Assembly: GCA_004555655.1 (NCBI GenBank)
Contig: SFHJ01000032.1
Coordinates: forward strand, 1 to 56,690
DNA: 56,690 bases
Direction of reading: 5' to 3'
From: Clostridiales bacterium
Lineage (GTDB): Bacteria; Bacillota; Clostridia; Oscillospirales; Oscillospiraceae
Each line of letters begins with the position of its first letter. The stretch's first letter is position 1. Positions 22,782 to 31,099 of this stretch are shown here, one piece after another. Made by a program: the position numbers and the translations under genes. Under the pieces are notes generated by a model that ran no database searches, had not been told where the DNA came from, and worked only from the letters and a program-made list of their open reading frames with translations.

Positions 22782-23771
22782 ATGCGGCTTTTCTTTTCGT
22801 ATCTCCGGTCAAAATGGAGGACCATCGGCGCGTGCGCGCTGTTTTCACTCATGTTCTTTTTGTCCTTCACGCTCTACCGGTTGCCGCTGGCGGCGGTGGC
22901 GTATCCCGTGGGGCTGTGCCTGGTGATGGGACTGGCGCTTCTGATTTTTGATTTTCTGCGCGTGCGGCGCGATTGCGAAACGCTTCGGCGTATCCGTTCG
23001 GCCGCAGCGGCGGCCGAGGCCGGGCTGCGTGCCGGCAAAAAGCCGGTGGACGTGGAATACCAGGCGCTCATCGCGCGCCTGCTTGACGAGCAGGCGCAGC
23101 TGCAGACGGCGTTCTCCGGCAGGCTCGCACGCATGACCGACTACTATACGCTCTGGGCACATCAGATCAAAACGCCCATTGCCGCGATGCGGCTGCAGCT
23201 GCAAAGCGAGGATACGGACGCTTCACGGGCCTGCCTACTCGAGCTTTCGCGCGTCGAGCAGTACGTGGAGATGGTCATGGCATATCTGCGGCTCGATTCC
23301 AATACGACTGACTATCTCTTCCGTGCGTGCGAGCTGGACGCGGTCATCCGCGCGGCGATCAAGAAATTCGCCGGCGAGTTCATCTCGCGCAGAATCGGTC
23401 TCGTCTATGCGCCCGTGCACGCGCGCGTCGTGACGGATGAGAAGTGGCTGCAGTTTGTGCTCGAGCAGCTCATCAGCAACGCGCTGAAATACACGCCCGC
23501 CGGCAGCGTCACGATCCGGCTGGAAGCGCCTGCCACGCTCGTGATCGAAGACACCGGCATCGGTATCGCACCGGAGGATCTGCCGCGCATCTTTGAACGC
23601 GGCTTTACGGGCTGCAATGGCCGCGCGGACAAAAAAGCCAGCGGTCTTGGTCTGTATCTGTGCGCGCGCGTATGCAAGAATCTGGGCCATACGATCCGCG
23701 CCGATAGTGCGCCGGGCTGCGGCACCCGCGTGTATCTGGACCTGTCAAAAAGCGAAACGCGCTTTGAATAG
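22782..23771 (+). CDS. Intramembrane-sensing histidine kinase, BceS-like
   Basis: 329 residues from the ATG at 22782 (upstream GTGGGGTAGGAC). Two membrane helices with almost no extracytoplasmic loop (about 15-32 and 36-54), as in BceS-type kinases that sense through the ABC transporter. DHp motif YYTLWAHQIKTPIAAMRLQL with His about residue 127, N box LEQLISNALKYT, G1 IEDTGIGI, F-box RIFERGFTG and G2 KASGLGLYL all intact. Expected to phosphorylate the regulator encoded just upstream when peptide antibiotics engage the transporter encoded downstream. Confidence 0.92.
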   Translation: MRLFFSYLRSKWRTIGACALFSLMFFLSFTLYRLPLAAVAYPVGLCLVMGLALLIFDFLRVRRDCETLRRIRSAAAAAEAGLRAGKKPVDVEYQALIARLLDEQAQLQTAFSGRLARMTDYYTLWAHQIKTPIAAMRLQLQSEDTDASRACLLELSRVEQYVEMVMAYLRLDSNTTDYLFRACELDAVIRAAIKKFAGEFISRRIGLVYAPVHARVVTDEKWLQFVLEQLISNALKYTPAGSVTIRLEAPATLVIEDTGIGIAPEDLPRIFERGFTGCNGRADKKASGLGLYLCARVCKNLGHTIRADSAPGCGTRVYLDLSKSETRFE

Positions 23772-23778
23772 CGCAGTC

Positions 23779-23792
23779 TTACAAAACTGTAA
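23779..23792 (+). promoter_or_regulatory. BceR-type operator upstream of the ABC transporter genes
   Basis: TTACA-AAAC-TGTAA, an exact fit to the TNACA-N4-TGTAA site known for BceR-like regulators, embedded in a longer palindrome CTTACAAAACTGTAAG. A further half-site TGTAAG lies at 23809-23814 and a candidate -10 TAGAAT at 23848-23853. It sits between the kinase and transporter genes, so the regulator likely drives bceAB separately. Confidence 0.85.
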
Positions 23793-23879
23793 GATGCGCA
23801 CGGCAAAGTGTAAGCCGATTCGATGGCGGGCAGGCGGCGCGGCGCGGTAGAATGGAGCCAAAGCAAAGGAGGCTTGACC

Positions 23880-24644
23880 ATGGAAATACTGCAGGTCAGC
23901 GCTCTGCGGAAGGTCTACACCACCCGCTTTGGCGCAAATGAAGTGGAGGCGCTGAAAAACGTCAATTTCAGCGTCGAAGAAGGCGAATATGTCGCCATCA
24001 TGGGCGAATCCGGCTCGGGCAAGACGACGCTTTTAAATCTGCTGGCGAGTCTTGACAAGCCCACGTCGGGTGAGATCTGGCTCGACGGCAGGCCGCTGTC
24101 GAAGGTCCGCGACGCGGACGCCGCCGCGTTCCGGCGCGACCATCTGGGCTTTGTGTTTCAGGAGTTCAACCTGCTCGACACCTTCTCGGTCGAGGACAAT
24201 ATCTTCCTGCCGCTCGTGCTGGCTGGAAAATCGCACGGCGAGATGGTTGGAAGGCTCGCGCCGCTGGCGCAGAAGCTGGGCATCACAGACATTCTGAAAA
24301 AATATCCGTATGAGATCTCCGGCGGACAGAAGCAGCGCGCCGCCGTGGCGCGCGCGCTCATCACAAACCCGCGTCTGCTGCTCGCCGACGAGCCGACGGG
24401 CGCGCTGGATTCGCGCGCGACGGACGAGCTTTTGCGCCTGTTCGCGCAGATCAACCGCGGCGGGCAGACGATTCTGATGGTCACCCACTCGGTCAAGGCC
24501 GCAAGCCACGCCGGGCGCGTGCTCTTCATCAAGGACGGCGAGGTCTACCATCAGCTCTATCGCGGCGAAAGCTCGGATGAACAGCTGTATCAGAAGATCG
24601 CAGACACGCTGACGATGCTGCAGACGGGCGGTGAGGCGCAATGA
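23880..24644 (+). CDS. ABC transporter ATP-binding protein, BceA-like
   Basis: 254 residues from the ATG at 23880 (AAAGGAGG upstream). Complete ATPase: Walker A GESGSGKTTLL (about 41-51), Q-loop FQEFNLLDTFSVEDNIFLPL, signature SGGQKQRAAVARAL, Walker B LLLADEPTGALDS and H-loop THS. The Q-loop block is typical of the BceA/peptide-7 exporter group. Powers the BceB-type permease encoded next (4-base ATGA overlap) in resistance to cell-wall-active peptides; the actual antibiotic cannot be inferred. Confidence 0.93.
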   Translation: MEILQVSALRKVYTTRFGANEVEALKNVNFSVEEGEYVAIMGESGSGKTTLLNLLASLDKPTSGEIWLDGRPLSKVRDADAAAFRRDHLGFVFQEFNLLDTFSVEDNIFLPLVLAGKSHGEMVGRLAPLAQKLGITDILKKYPYEISGGQKQRAAVARALITNPRLLLADEPTGALDSRATDELLRLFAQINRGGQTILMVTHSVKAASHAGRVLFIKDGEVYHQLYRGESSDEQLYQKIADTLTMLQTGGEAQ

Positions 24645-26704
24645 AGGCCGGGTTCTATCCGCGTCTGGCCGCCACGGGCGTGGCAAAAAACAGGCGGCTG
24701 TATGTGCCGTATTTGCTCACCTGCATGGGCATGACGGCGATGTTCTACATTATACTGTTTCTCTCGCGTTCGCCGCTGCTGGAAAATGTGACGGGCGGCA
24801 GAACGGCGCAGGTCACGCTCAATTTCGGCAGCTTCGTTGTTGCCATCTTCTCGCTCATTTTCCTGTTCTACACCAACTCGTTTCTCATTCGCAAGCGCAA
24901 GAAGGAGTTTGGCCTGTACAACATCCTCGGCATGGGCAAGTGGAACATCGCGCGCATTCTGTTCTGGGAGACGCTTCTGATTGCGGCTGTTTCACTTGTA
25001 TCGGGCCTTGCGCTGGGGTTTTTGCTTTCCAAGCTGGCAGAGCTTTGCCTTGTCAACGTGATGCGCGGCGAGGTGGGCTACGCGATCTATCTGGACTTGT
25101 CCGCGATGGGCAGAACGTGCGCCATCTTTGGCGTAATTCACCTGCTCATTTACCTCAACGCCCTGCGCCAGCTCCGCTCGGCCAGCGCGAGGGAGCTATT
25201 ATCCAGCGAGGCCGCCGGTGAAAAGCCGCCGAAGGCCAACTGGGTGCTGGCGGTACTCGGCGTGCTGCTTCTCGCGGGCGCGTACTATCTGGCCATCGCG
25301 GTGGCCGATCCCATGAGCGCAATGCTGTGGTTTTTCGTCGCGGTTGTCATGGTCATCGTGGCGACGTACATGCTCTTTATCGCGGGCTCGGTCGCGGGCT
25401 GCAAGCTGCTGCAGAAAAATACACGCTATTACTACAAGCCGAATCAATTCGTGTCGGTGTCCTCCATGCTGTACCGCATGAGGCGGAACGGCGCGGGGCT
25501 GGCCTCCATCTGCATTCTGGCGACGATGGTGCTGGTGATGATCTCGTCCACGACGTGCCTGTACTTTGGCGCGGAGGACTCACTCAACACGCGCTATCCG
25601 CACGATTTTTCCGTGCGCATCGGCCTGAAAGCGCCGGAGGACACGGTGGACGAGCGGACGGCCCCCATCCGCGAGGCGGTGGACAAGGCGGCGGCAGACT
25701 GCGGCGCAGAGCAGACCTTTACCGAGACATACGCCCGCGCAACGGTCTCGGGCGCGTTCTTCGGCGCGGAATTTGAATCGGATGTGCGAAACGTCAATTA
25801 CTATGACCCGTCCGTCATGGACGATGTGTGCACGCTCTATCTGGTCGGCCTTGCCGACTACAACCGCTGCATGGGCATGGCCGAAACGCTGGCAGGCGAC
25901 GAGGTGCTCATTTCGACGGTGCGCATGAAATACACCGAGCCGACGTTTACCGTCCGCGGCAGCGGCCAGACCTACCGCGTGAAAAAACTCGTGGACGACT
26001 TCATGGGCAGCGCCGATGCGGCGATGAATTTTGTGCCGTCGGTGTTCGTGGTTGTGCCCGATCTCGAGCGGGCAGTCATGCCGCTGGCGCAGCTGGCCGA
26101 TTACAGAGGCGATCGGATGATCGACCTTTCGTGGCAGTACAGCTTCGACACGAGCGCGGACGAGAATACGCAGCTGCGGCTGCAGCGCGAGCTGGCCGAA
26201 ACGCTGAAGGATTTGTGTCTGGACGACGCCGCGCTCGAGCAGATCGATTCCTACTCCTACGAGTGTAAAGCTGCCGCGCGCAGCGATTACTACGGCACCT
26301 ACGGCGGACTGTTCTTCCTCGGGGCGCTGCTCAGCATCGTGTTTGTGTTCGCAGCTGTGCTCATCATCTACTACAAGCAGATCTCCGAGGGTTATGAGGA
26401 TCAGTCGCGCTTTGATATCATGCAGAAGCTGGGCATGCAGCCGCGCGAGATCCGCGCCAGCATCAATTCACAGCTGCTGACGGTCTTTTTCCTGCCGCTG
26501 GCCGGCGCGGTGGTGCATCTTTGCTTCGCGTTCCCGATGGTCGCAAAGATTCTGATGCTCTTCAATCTCAACAATACGGGCCTGTTCGCCGCGACGAGCG
26601 CGGTGAGCGTGGTGGCGTTCGCGGCGCTGTATACGCTGGTCTACCGCGCGACCTCGAACGCGTATTACAACATCGTCTCCGGCGCAAAGGAGCGTGCGGC
26701 ATGA
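24641..26704 (+). CDS. ABC transporter permease, BceB-like
   Basis: 687 residues with ten predicted membrane segments in the BceB order: one N-terminal helix (about 20-42), a group near 60-255 containing FLIRKRKKEFGLYNILGMGK (the coupling-helix FtsX motif), a large extracellular domain (about 310-530) and a C-terminal group with KLGMQPREIRASINSQLLTV. The extracellular domain is the peptide-sensing part in this family. Overlaps bceA by ATGA and the next small gene by ATGA. Confidence 0.92.
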   Translation: MKAGFYPRLAATGVAKNRRLYVPYLLTCMGMTAMFYIILFLSRSPLLENVTGGRTAQVTLNFGSFVVAIFSLIFLFYTNSFLIRKRKKEFGLYNILGMGKWNIARILFWETLLIAAVSLVSGLALGFLLSKLAELCLVNVMRGEVGYAIYLDLSAMGRTCAIFGVIHLLIYLNALRQLRSASARELLSSEAAGEKPPKANWVLAVLGVLLLAGAYYLAIAVADPMSAMLWFFVAVVMVIVATYMLFIAGSVAGCKLLQKNTRYYYKPNQFVSVSSMLYRMRRNGAGLASICILATMVLVMISSTTCLYFGAEDSLNTRYPHDFSVRIGLKAPEDTVDERTAPIREAVDKAAADCGAEQTFTETYARATVSGAFFGAEFESDVRNVNYYDPSVMDDVCTLYLVGLADYNRCMGMAETLAGDEVLISTVRMKYTEPTFTVRGSGQTYRVKKLVDDFMGSADAAMNFVPSVFVVVPDLERAVMPLAQLADYRGDRMIDLSWQYSFDTSADENTQLRLQRELAETLKDLCLDDAALEQIDSYSYECKAAARSDYYGTYGGLFFLGALLSIVFVFAAVLIIYYKQISEGYEDQSRFDIMQKLGMQPREIRASINSQLLTVFFLPLAGAVVHLCFAFPMVAKILMLFNLNNTGLFAATSAVSVVAFAALYTLVYRATSNAYYNIVSGAKERAA

Positions 26705-26898
26705 GCCCGCCCGCGCTTCCGGCGCCAAAACCGGCCCCGCGCGCAAAGTCTGCGCTCAGAAAGACGCTGGCCAGACTGGCGCTTTACCCGGCGCTCTTTC
26801 TTGCGGCGTGTCTGTCCATACCGGGCCTCGCGCTGCTGGCCGTCGCTGCGGGGCTGTGGCTGGCGGCGGATACGCTTGCCAGGCGGCTCGGGCTCTGA
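26701..26898 (+). CDS. Small hydrophobic protein coupled to the BceAB genes
   Basis: 65 residues, start ATG 26701 overlapping the permease TGA (ATGA), so translation is coupled. A Pro/Lys-rich basic N-terminus (1-24) is followed by a hydrophobic stretch of about 38 residues that could make one long or two short membrane helices (YPALFLAACLSIPGLALLAV and on). I do not recognise the family. GC and codon use match its neighbours and no other gene fits the interval. It could be an accessory subunit of the transporter; this is inference from position only. Confidence 0.55.
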   Translation: MSPPALPAPKPAPRAKSALRKTLARLALYPALFLAACLSIPGLALLAVAAGLWLAADTLARRLGL

Positions 26899-26903
26899 GG
26901 CCG

Positions 26904-26950
26904 CAAAAGACCCGCAGTGCGGCGAAGCTTCGCCGCACCGCGGGCCTTTT
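26904..26950. terminator. Terminator of the bce operon
   Basis: Long stem from AAAAG and CCCGC through GTGCGGCGAAG to CTTCGCCGCAC, GCGGG and CTTTT (21 paired bases with bulges). T-runs on both sides make it work for both strands. Confidence 0.8.
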
Positions 26951-26974
26951 GCCGGGCGCGCCGCCCGGAGGTTC

Positions 26975-27196
26975 TCACTCGGTGAACGTGTACTTGACGA
27001 AATTGCCCTTGCCGTCGCCGGTGGTGATGACCGTGTCGCCGGCGGCAGTCCTGCCGCTGTCGATGACGGGGTACTGCGCGTTCTGCGCGACGTAGGCCTC
27101 GGGGCTTTCGGCTTCAATGTCCACGAACTGCTTGTTCGCGTGCTTGTCGCCGCCGCAGGGGTTGATGGTCTCGATGAGAACTTCGTATTCTTTCAT
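26975..27196 (-). CDS. Small conserved-type protein in the oxidative-stress cluster
   Basis: 73 residues, ATG preceded by CAGGAGGTCAATT. Mostly polar, with beta-strand-like content and no membrane helix, no signal peptide and a single Cys; begins MKEYEVLIETINPCGGDKHA. I do not recognise a characterised family. It is the last gene of the run perR, rubrerythrin, BFD ferredoxin, 49 bases beyond the ferredoxin gene. Confidence 0.65.
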   Translation of the reverse strand: MKEYEVLIETINPCGGDKHANKQFVDIEAESPEAYVAQNAQYPVIDSGRTAAGDTVITTGDGKGNFVKYTFTE

Positions 27197-27245
27197 AATT
27201 GACCTCCTGAATCAAAATGGGGCGGAGTCGCCTCCGCCCCTTAGT

Positions 27246-27449
27246 TTAACCGCTGATGATCGAAGAGATCACGTCCATGATCTTGTCATGGCAGCCGCCG
27301 CAGCCGGTGGAGCACGCGGTCAGCTTCTGCACCTCTTCAAACTCCTTCTGCACGTCGGAAAAGCTGCCGTGCTGATGCAGCGCCCGGTCGATATCGGCCA
27401 GCGTCACATGCTTGCACTTGCAGATGACATCATTGCTGGCGTATTCCAT
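27246..27449 (-). CDS. BFD-like [2Fe-2S]-binding protein
   Basis: 67 residues. The BFD fold is marked by four cysteines in the spacing CKC near residues 10-12 and CSTGCGGC near 46-53, with the typical VTLADIDRAL helix between. Such small ferredoxins pass electrons in iron or oxidative-stress pathways. Encoded 6 bases after the rubrerythrin gene, so it may act as its redox partner (inference). Confidence 0.88.
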   Translation of the reverse strand: MEYASNDVICKCKHVTLADIDRALHQHGSFSDVQKEFEEVQKLTACSTGCGGCHDKIMDVISSIISG

Positions 27450-27455
27450 GGCAGC

Positions 27456-28043
27456 TTACTTGAAGTAGCGCTCCAGCAGACCCTTGAGCGCCTTGCCGTG
27501 ACGGGCTTCGTCCTTGGCCATCTCGTGGACGGTGTCGTGGATGGCGTCGAGGCCGTTCTTCTTTGCGCAGGCAGCCAGATCAAACTTGCCCTGGGTCGCG
27601 CCGAACTCGCAGTCGACACGCCATGCAAGGTTATCCTTGGTGGTGGCCTTCATGTTGGGCTCGAGCGTGGAGCCGAGCATCTCGGCGAACTTGGCGGCGT
27701 GCTCCGCCTCTTCGTAGGCGGCCTTCTCCCAGTACAGGCCGATCTCGGGATAGCCCTCACGATGGGCGATACGGGCCATGCACAGGTACATGCCGACTTC
27801 GCTGCACTCGCCGTTGAAGTTGGCCTTCAGCTGCTCGAGGATATATGCCTTGTCTTCGGCGGAAATCTTGTCGTTGTCGCGGACGGTGGTCTCGTAGACG
27901 CCGAATTCGTGCTCGGCAGCCAGCTTCAGCTCGCCGACGACCTCTTCGAACATGTTGCTCTTGGCATGGCAAACCGGGCACTCAGCGGGAGCCGCTTCGC
28001 CTTCGTAGATATAGCCGCAGACCTTGCATACAAATTTCTTCAT
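27456..28043 (-). CDS. Reverse rubrerythrin (NADH peroxidase type)
   Basis: 195 residues. N-terminal rubredoxin domain with CKVCGYIYEGEAAPAECPVC (residues 6-25), followed by a four-helix ferritin-like diiron domain with ECSEVGMYL, YEEAEHAAKF and EMAKDEARHG providing the Glu/His ligands. Having the rubredoxin part first defines reverse rubrerythrins, the peroxide scavengers of strict anaerobes. It follows perR by 18 bases and precedes the BFD ferredoxin by 6. ATG behind GGAGGAAAC. Confidence 0.93.
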   Translation of the reverse strand: MKKFVCKVCGYIYEGEAAPAECPVCHAKSNMFEEVVGELKLAAEHEFGVYETTVRDNDKISAEDKAYILEQLKANFNGECSEVGMYLCMARIAHREGYPEIGLYWEKAAYEEAEHAAKFAEMLGSTLEPNMKATTKDNLAWRVDCEFGATQGKFDLAACAKKNGLDAIHDTVHEMAKDEARHGKALKGLLERYFK

Positions 28044-28061
28044 GAATGTTTCCTCCGTTTA

Positions 28062-28460
28062 TTATGAATTTTTTGATTTACAATTTTGACAATAACCATA
28101 GAAGTTCAGGCGATACCCGCCGACCTGTGCGCCAAGCGTCCGGCCGGTCTCAGCGACGACCGACTCGGGCAGTTCCATCCCTTCGACGTCGATGACGCTG
28201 CCGCACCGGCTGCAGATAAAGTGGCAGTGCGAATCGGTGCGCGCATCAAAGCGCTCAAGTCCGGCTACCGTACCGACCGAGTCGATCACGCCGTCTTGCT
28301 TGAAAGCGGCGAGATTGCGGTAGACCGTTCCGAGGCTCAGATCCGGGATCTCGGGCTTCAGCTGACTGTAGACCCATTCGGCCGTCGGATGGCAAGTCGT
28401 ATTGCGCAGACACTGCAAAATCGCGTCGCGCTTGCGGCTGTATTTTCTGACAGGTGACAT
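28062..28460 (-). CDS. perR: Fur-family peroxide regulator, PerR-like
   Basis: 132 residues from ATG 28460 (GGAGAAACC upstream); the open frame reaches far upstream without homology. Winged helix (about 5-80) with HPTAEWVYSQLKPEIPDLSL and GTVYRNLAAFKQDGVID, then the metal domain with FDARTDSHCHFICSRCGSVI and a C-terminal CQNC pair, giving the structural CxxC...CxxC zinc site. PerR is favoured over Fur or Zur because it heads an operon with a peroxide-scavenging rubrerythrin. A PerR-box-like sequence lies just upstream. Confidence 0.88.
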   Translation of the reverse strand: MSPVRKYSRKRDAILQCLRNTTCHPTAEWVYSQLKPEIPDLSLGTVYRNLAAFKQDGVIDSVGTVAGLERFDARTDSHCHFICSRCGSVIDVEGMELPESVVAETGRTLGAQVGGYRLNFYGYCQNCKSKNS

Positions 28461-28474
28461 AGGTTTCTCCAAAA

Positions 28475-28489
28475 CAAGAATGATTATTA
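28475..28489 (-). promoter_or_regulatory. Candidate PerR box
   Basis: Minus strand TAATAAT-C-ATTCTTG, 10 of 14 matches to the 7-1-7 Fur/PerR inverted repeat TTATAAT-N-ATTATAA, 15 bases before the perR start. It would allow autorepression of the whole operon. Confidence 0.45.
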
Positions 28490-28619
28490 TTTGCATCTTT
28501 AGTATATCCGATTTCTCCTCATTTGTAAAGAGGGAAAATAAAAAAATTTTTTCCGGATCCGAACACCGATCCGTCATGTGAAATCTTTGCAAAATCCGGG
28601 TAAAATGTCTGTAGAATGC

Positions 28620-28647
28620 TTGCAAGCGGGATGGAATTCTGTATAAT
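28620..28647 (+). promoter_or_regulatory. Promoter of the HAD phosphatase gene
   Basis: TTGCAA (28620-28625), 16-base spacer, TATAAT (28642-28647). The 249-base gap 28461-28709 holds this promoter and the perR control region and nothing else I can identify. Confidence 0.7.
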
Positions 28648-28709
28648 AATGGTGTACAGACAGAACAATGGATTGCCCCGCCGCAGGTGCGGGAAGAGAG
28701 GAGTAATGA

Positions 28710-29492
28710 ATGACGAATCTGGAAATTCTTCGAAACAAAAAAGGCTTTATCTGCGATATGGACGGCGTGATCTACCGCGGCAACACGCTGTTGCCGGGCG
28801 TGAAGGAATTTGTAGCGTGGCTCGAGAAAAACGAAAAGCGCTTTCTGTTTCTGACCAACTCGTCCGAGCGCTCGCCCAAGGAGCTGCGGCAGAAACTGGC
28901 GCGCATGGGGCTGGATATCGGCGAGGAGCATTTTTATACCAGCGCGCTGGCCACGGCGAGCTTTCTTGCCCGGCAGATGCCGGGCTGCACGGCCTATGTG
29001 ATCGGCGCGCCGGGCCTTGTGAACGCGCTGTACGACCGCGGCATCACGATGAACGACGTCGACCCTGACTATGTAATCGTCGGCGAGTCCGCGAGCTACA
29101 ATTATGAGATGATCAGCAAGGCGGCGCAGCTGGTGATGGCCGGCGCGCGGCTGATCGCCACGAATTCCGACCTCACCGGTCCGGCCGAATCCGGGCTGGT
29201 ACCGGCTTGCCGGGCGCTGGTTGCGCCGGTGGAGCTGGCCACGGGGAAAAAGGCGTACTTCATGGGCAAGCCGAACCCCCTCATGATGCGAACGGGCCTG
29301 CAGATGCTGGGCGTGCACTCAGAGGAGGCCGTGATGGTAGGCGACCGGATGGACACCGATATCATCGCCGGAACCGAGTCGGGCCTGACGACGGTATTGG
29401 TGCTCTCGGGCTGCACCACGCGCGCCGAGGTCGATGATTATCCATACCGTCCAAATTATATTCTGAACGGTGTGGGAGATATTGCGGAATAA
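28710..29492 (+). CDS. HAD-superfamily (IIA, NagD-like) phosphatase
   Basis: 260 residues. Motif I CDMDGVIYRG (about 15-24) with nucleophile and acid Asp, motif II FLTNSSERSP, the C2a-type cap in the middle, GKPNPLMM lysine motif and motif III/IV VGDRMDTDIIAG. The class IIA cap places it with NagD/AraL-type sugar or nucleotide phosphatases; true substrate is unknown. ATG follows GAGAGGAG. Confidence 0.9.
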   Translation: MTNLEILRNKKGFICDMDGVIYRGNTLLPGVKEFVAWLEKNEKRFLFLTNSSERSPKELRQKLARMGLDIGEEHFYTSALATASFLARQMPGCTAYVIGAPGLVNALYDRGITMNDVDPDYVIVGESASYNYEMISKAAQLVMAGARLIATNSDLTGPAESGLVPACRALVAPVELATGKKAYFMGKPNPLMMRTGLQMLGVHSEEAVMVGDRMDTDIIAGTESGLTTVLVLSGCTTRAEVDDYPYRPNYILNGVGDIAE

Positions 29493-29496
29493 TACC

Positions 29497-29527
29497 AAAA
29501 GCGGCCTCGAAAAGAGGCCGCTTTTTT
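29497..29527 (+). terminator. Terminator of the HAD phosphatase gene
   Basis: 12-bp stem AAAAGCGGCCTC / GAGGCCGCTTTT, loop GAAAA, extra T after. Confidence 0.9.
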
Positions 29528-29539
29528 ATGCGCGCACGA

Positions 29540-29567
29540 TTGTTTTTTTGTCGAAATTTGGTATAAT
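29540..29567 (+). promoter_or_regulatory. Promoter of the L,D-transpeptidase gene
   Basis: TTGTTT (29540-29545), 16-base spacer, TATAAT (29562-29567), 27 bases before the ATG. Confidence 0.65.
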
Positions 29568-29594
29568 GGAAAAAGCAATTCCTGCGGAGGGCGC

Positions 29595-31022
29595 ATGATG
29601 AAAAAGTGGAAGATTGTGTGTATGATTCTGGCGGCTGTGCTGGCGCTCGCTCTGGCGGCATCCGGCGGCACGGCGGTTTATTTTGTACGGCAGGCACAGC
29701 AGTGGCATGACGCGTGCCTTTCGCTGCGCGGGCAGCTGCGGCAGAGGCTCGAGGAAAGCTGCCTCAGTGTGACAGAAAACGGCGATGCCGTGGGCGAATT
29801 TCCGCTGGCCGGCCTGCGCGCGGACGACCCCTACGCGCAGATTGACGAAATGTTCTCCGAGACGGATCGCCTGACGGCGGAGCAGTTTGCCGCGCTTTCG
29901 TGGACGGAGCAGCTTGGGTGGTATCGCCGGTCGACGCGCGAAGCGCCCGCGGCGTGGTATGAAGCGCTGCAAAGCGGAAACACACTGACGCTGGCCCTCA
30001 GCGACGGCGGCTGGGATTTTGCGCCGGTGCTTGCCGCGCTGGACGAAACGCCGCGCGAAGCGGCGCAGGACGCGTATGCCGTATTCTCCGCCGAGAAAGG
30101 CGCGTATGAAATCGTTTCTGAGCAGCCCGGAACCGAGCTTGTGCCGGAGCCCATCGAGCAGGCGCTGTTTGCCGCCGTGTCGGGTGTGCGCGTCTCGCCG
30201 GACAGCGACGACTCGCGCAGCTTTGAGCTGACAAGCTGCGATTGCTATCAGAAGCCTGCGCTTACTGCAGAAGCCGCCGTATTTGACTACGGCGCGCTGT
30301 TGGCTGCGGATGCGGCGGGACGGATGATCGAGGTGAACTTCTCCGGACAGACGCAGAGCCTGTCCGTCGGCAATTATGTCTTTGCGGACGCGGATGGCCG
30401 CGTGCAGGTGGATGGGGAAAAGCTCTCGCAGCGGCTGCAGGAGTTCGCCGCGCAGTATAACGAGATGGATACGCCCTTCCGGTTTGATTCGACTGACCGC
30501 GGCACGGTGGAGATTGAATTTTTGCCCTGCAATTATACGCTGAATACCGCAGAGCTGTATGCGAAGCTGGAAAAGCAGCTTTCGCATCTTGACACCACGC
30601 CCGTGGAGGCGCAGTTCGTCTGCACCGACCTGCAGGGTGAGCCGTTCGGCTTGGGCGATACCTACATCGCCGTGGACATCGAGAGCCAGACGGTGACGTA
30701 TTATCAGGACGGCGAGCGTTTGGTATATAATGACGTGGTCACGGGCCTGCCCTATGGCTTCGCCACACCGACGGGGCTGTACCATGTCGTGAGTCTGGAG
30801 CGTGACTGCTGGCTGACGGGGCCGGATTTCAATGTGTTTGTGAAATACTGGGTCGGATTTATCGGTACGCTCTACGGCCTGCACGACGCGTCGTGGCGAG
30901 ATGAGTTTGGCGGCGAGATCTACCTGAAAAACGGCTCACACGGCTGCGTCAATACGCCCGATGCGCCGATGCGGGCGATCTACGAGAACGTGCAGGTCGG
31001 CACGCCGGTGCTGATCTTTTAG
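29595..31022 (+). CDS. L,D-transpeptidase with PG-binding (YoaR-like) domain
   Basis: 475 residues; ATG 29595 or the next codon, both within reach of GCGGAGGG. A signal anchor (about 6-28) puts the protein outside the membrane. The middle (about 35-330) resembles the paired PG_binding_4/YoaR domains often found before clostridial L,D-transpeptidases. The C-terminal YkuD domain (about 350-475) carries the active-site signature SHGCVNTP with catalytic Cys451 and an upstream YGLHDASW His. It forms 3-3 cross-links in peptidoglycan, which resist most beta-lactams. Confidence 0.92.
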   Translation: MMKKWKIVCMILAAVLALALAASGGTAVYFVRQAQQWHDACLSLRGQLRQRLEESCLSVTENGDAVGEFPLAGLRADDPYAQIDEMFSETDRLTAEQFAALSWTEQLGWYRRSTREAPAAWYEALQSGNTLTLALSDGGWDFAPVLAALDETPREAAQDAYAVFSAEKGAYEIVSEQPGTELVPEPIEQALFAAVSGVRVSPDSDDSRSFELTSCDCYQKPALTAEAAVFDYGALLAADAAGRMIEVNFSGQTQSLSVGNYVFADADGRVQVDGEKLSQRLQEFAAQYNEMDTPFRFDSTDRGTVEIEFLPCNYTLNTAELYAKLEKQLSHLDTTPVEAQFVCTDLQGEPFGLGDTYIAVDIESQTVTYYQDGERLVYNDVVTGLPYGFATPTGLYHVVSLERDCWLTGPDFNVFVKYWVGFIGTLYGLHDASWRDEFGGEIYLKNGSHGCVNTPDAPMRAIYENVQVGTPVLIF

Positions 31023-31053
31023 CTGCCGGCACATTTCAGCGGATTTCGGCAAT

Positions 31054-31093
31054 AAAAACTCCCTGCGGATGCTTCATCCGCAGGGAGTTTTTT
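31054..31093. terminator. Bidirectional terminator between L,D-transpeptidase gene and groEL
   Basis: AAAAACTCCCTGCGGATG pairs with CATCCGCAGGGAGTTTTT; loop CTT. T-runs on both strands. Confidence 0.9.
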
Positions 31094-31099
31094 GAAATC

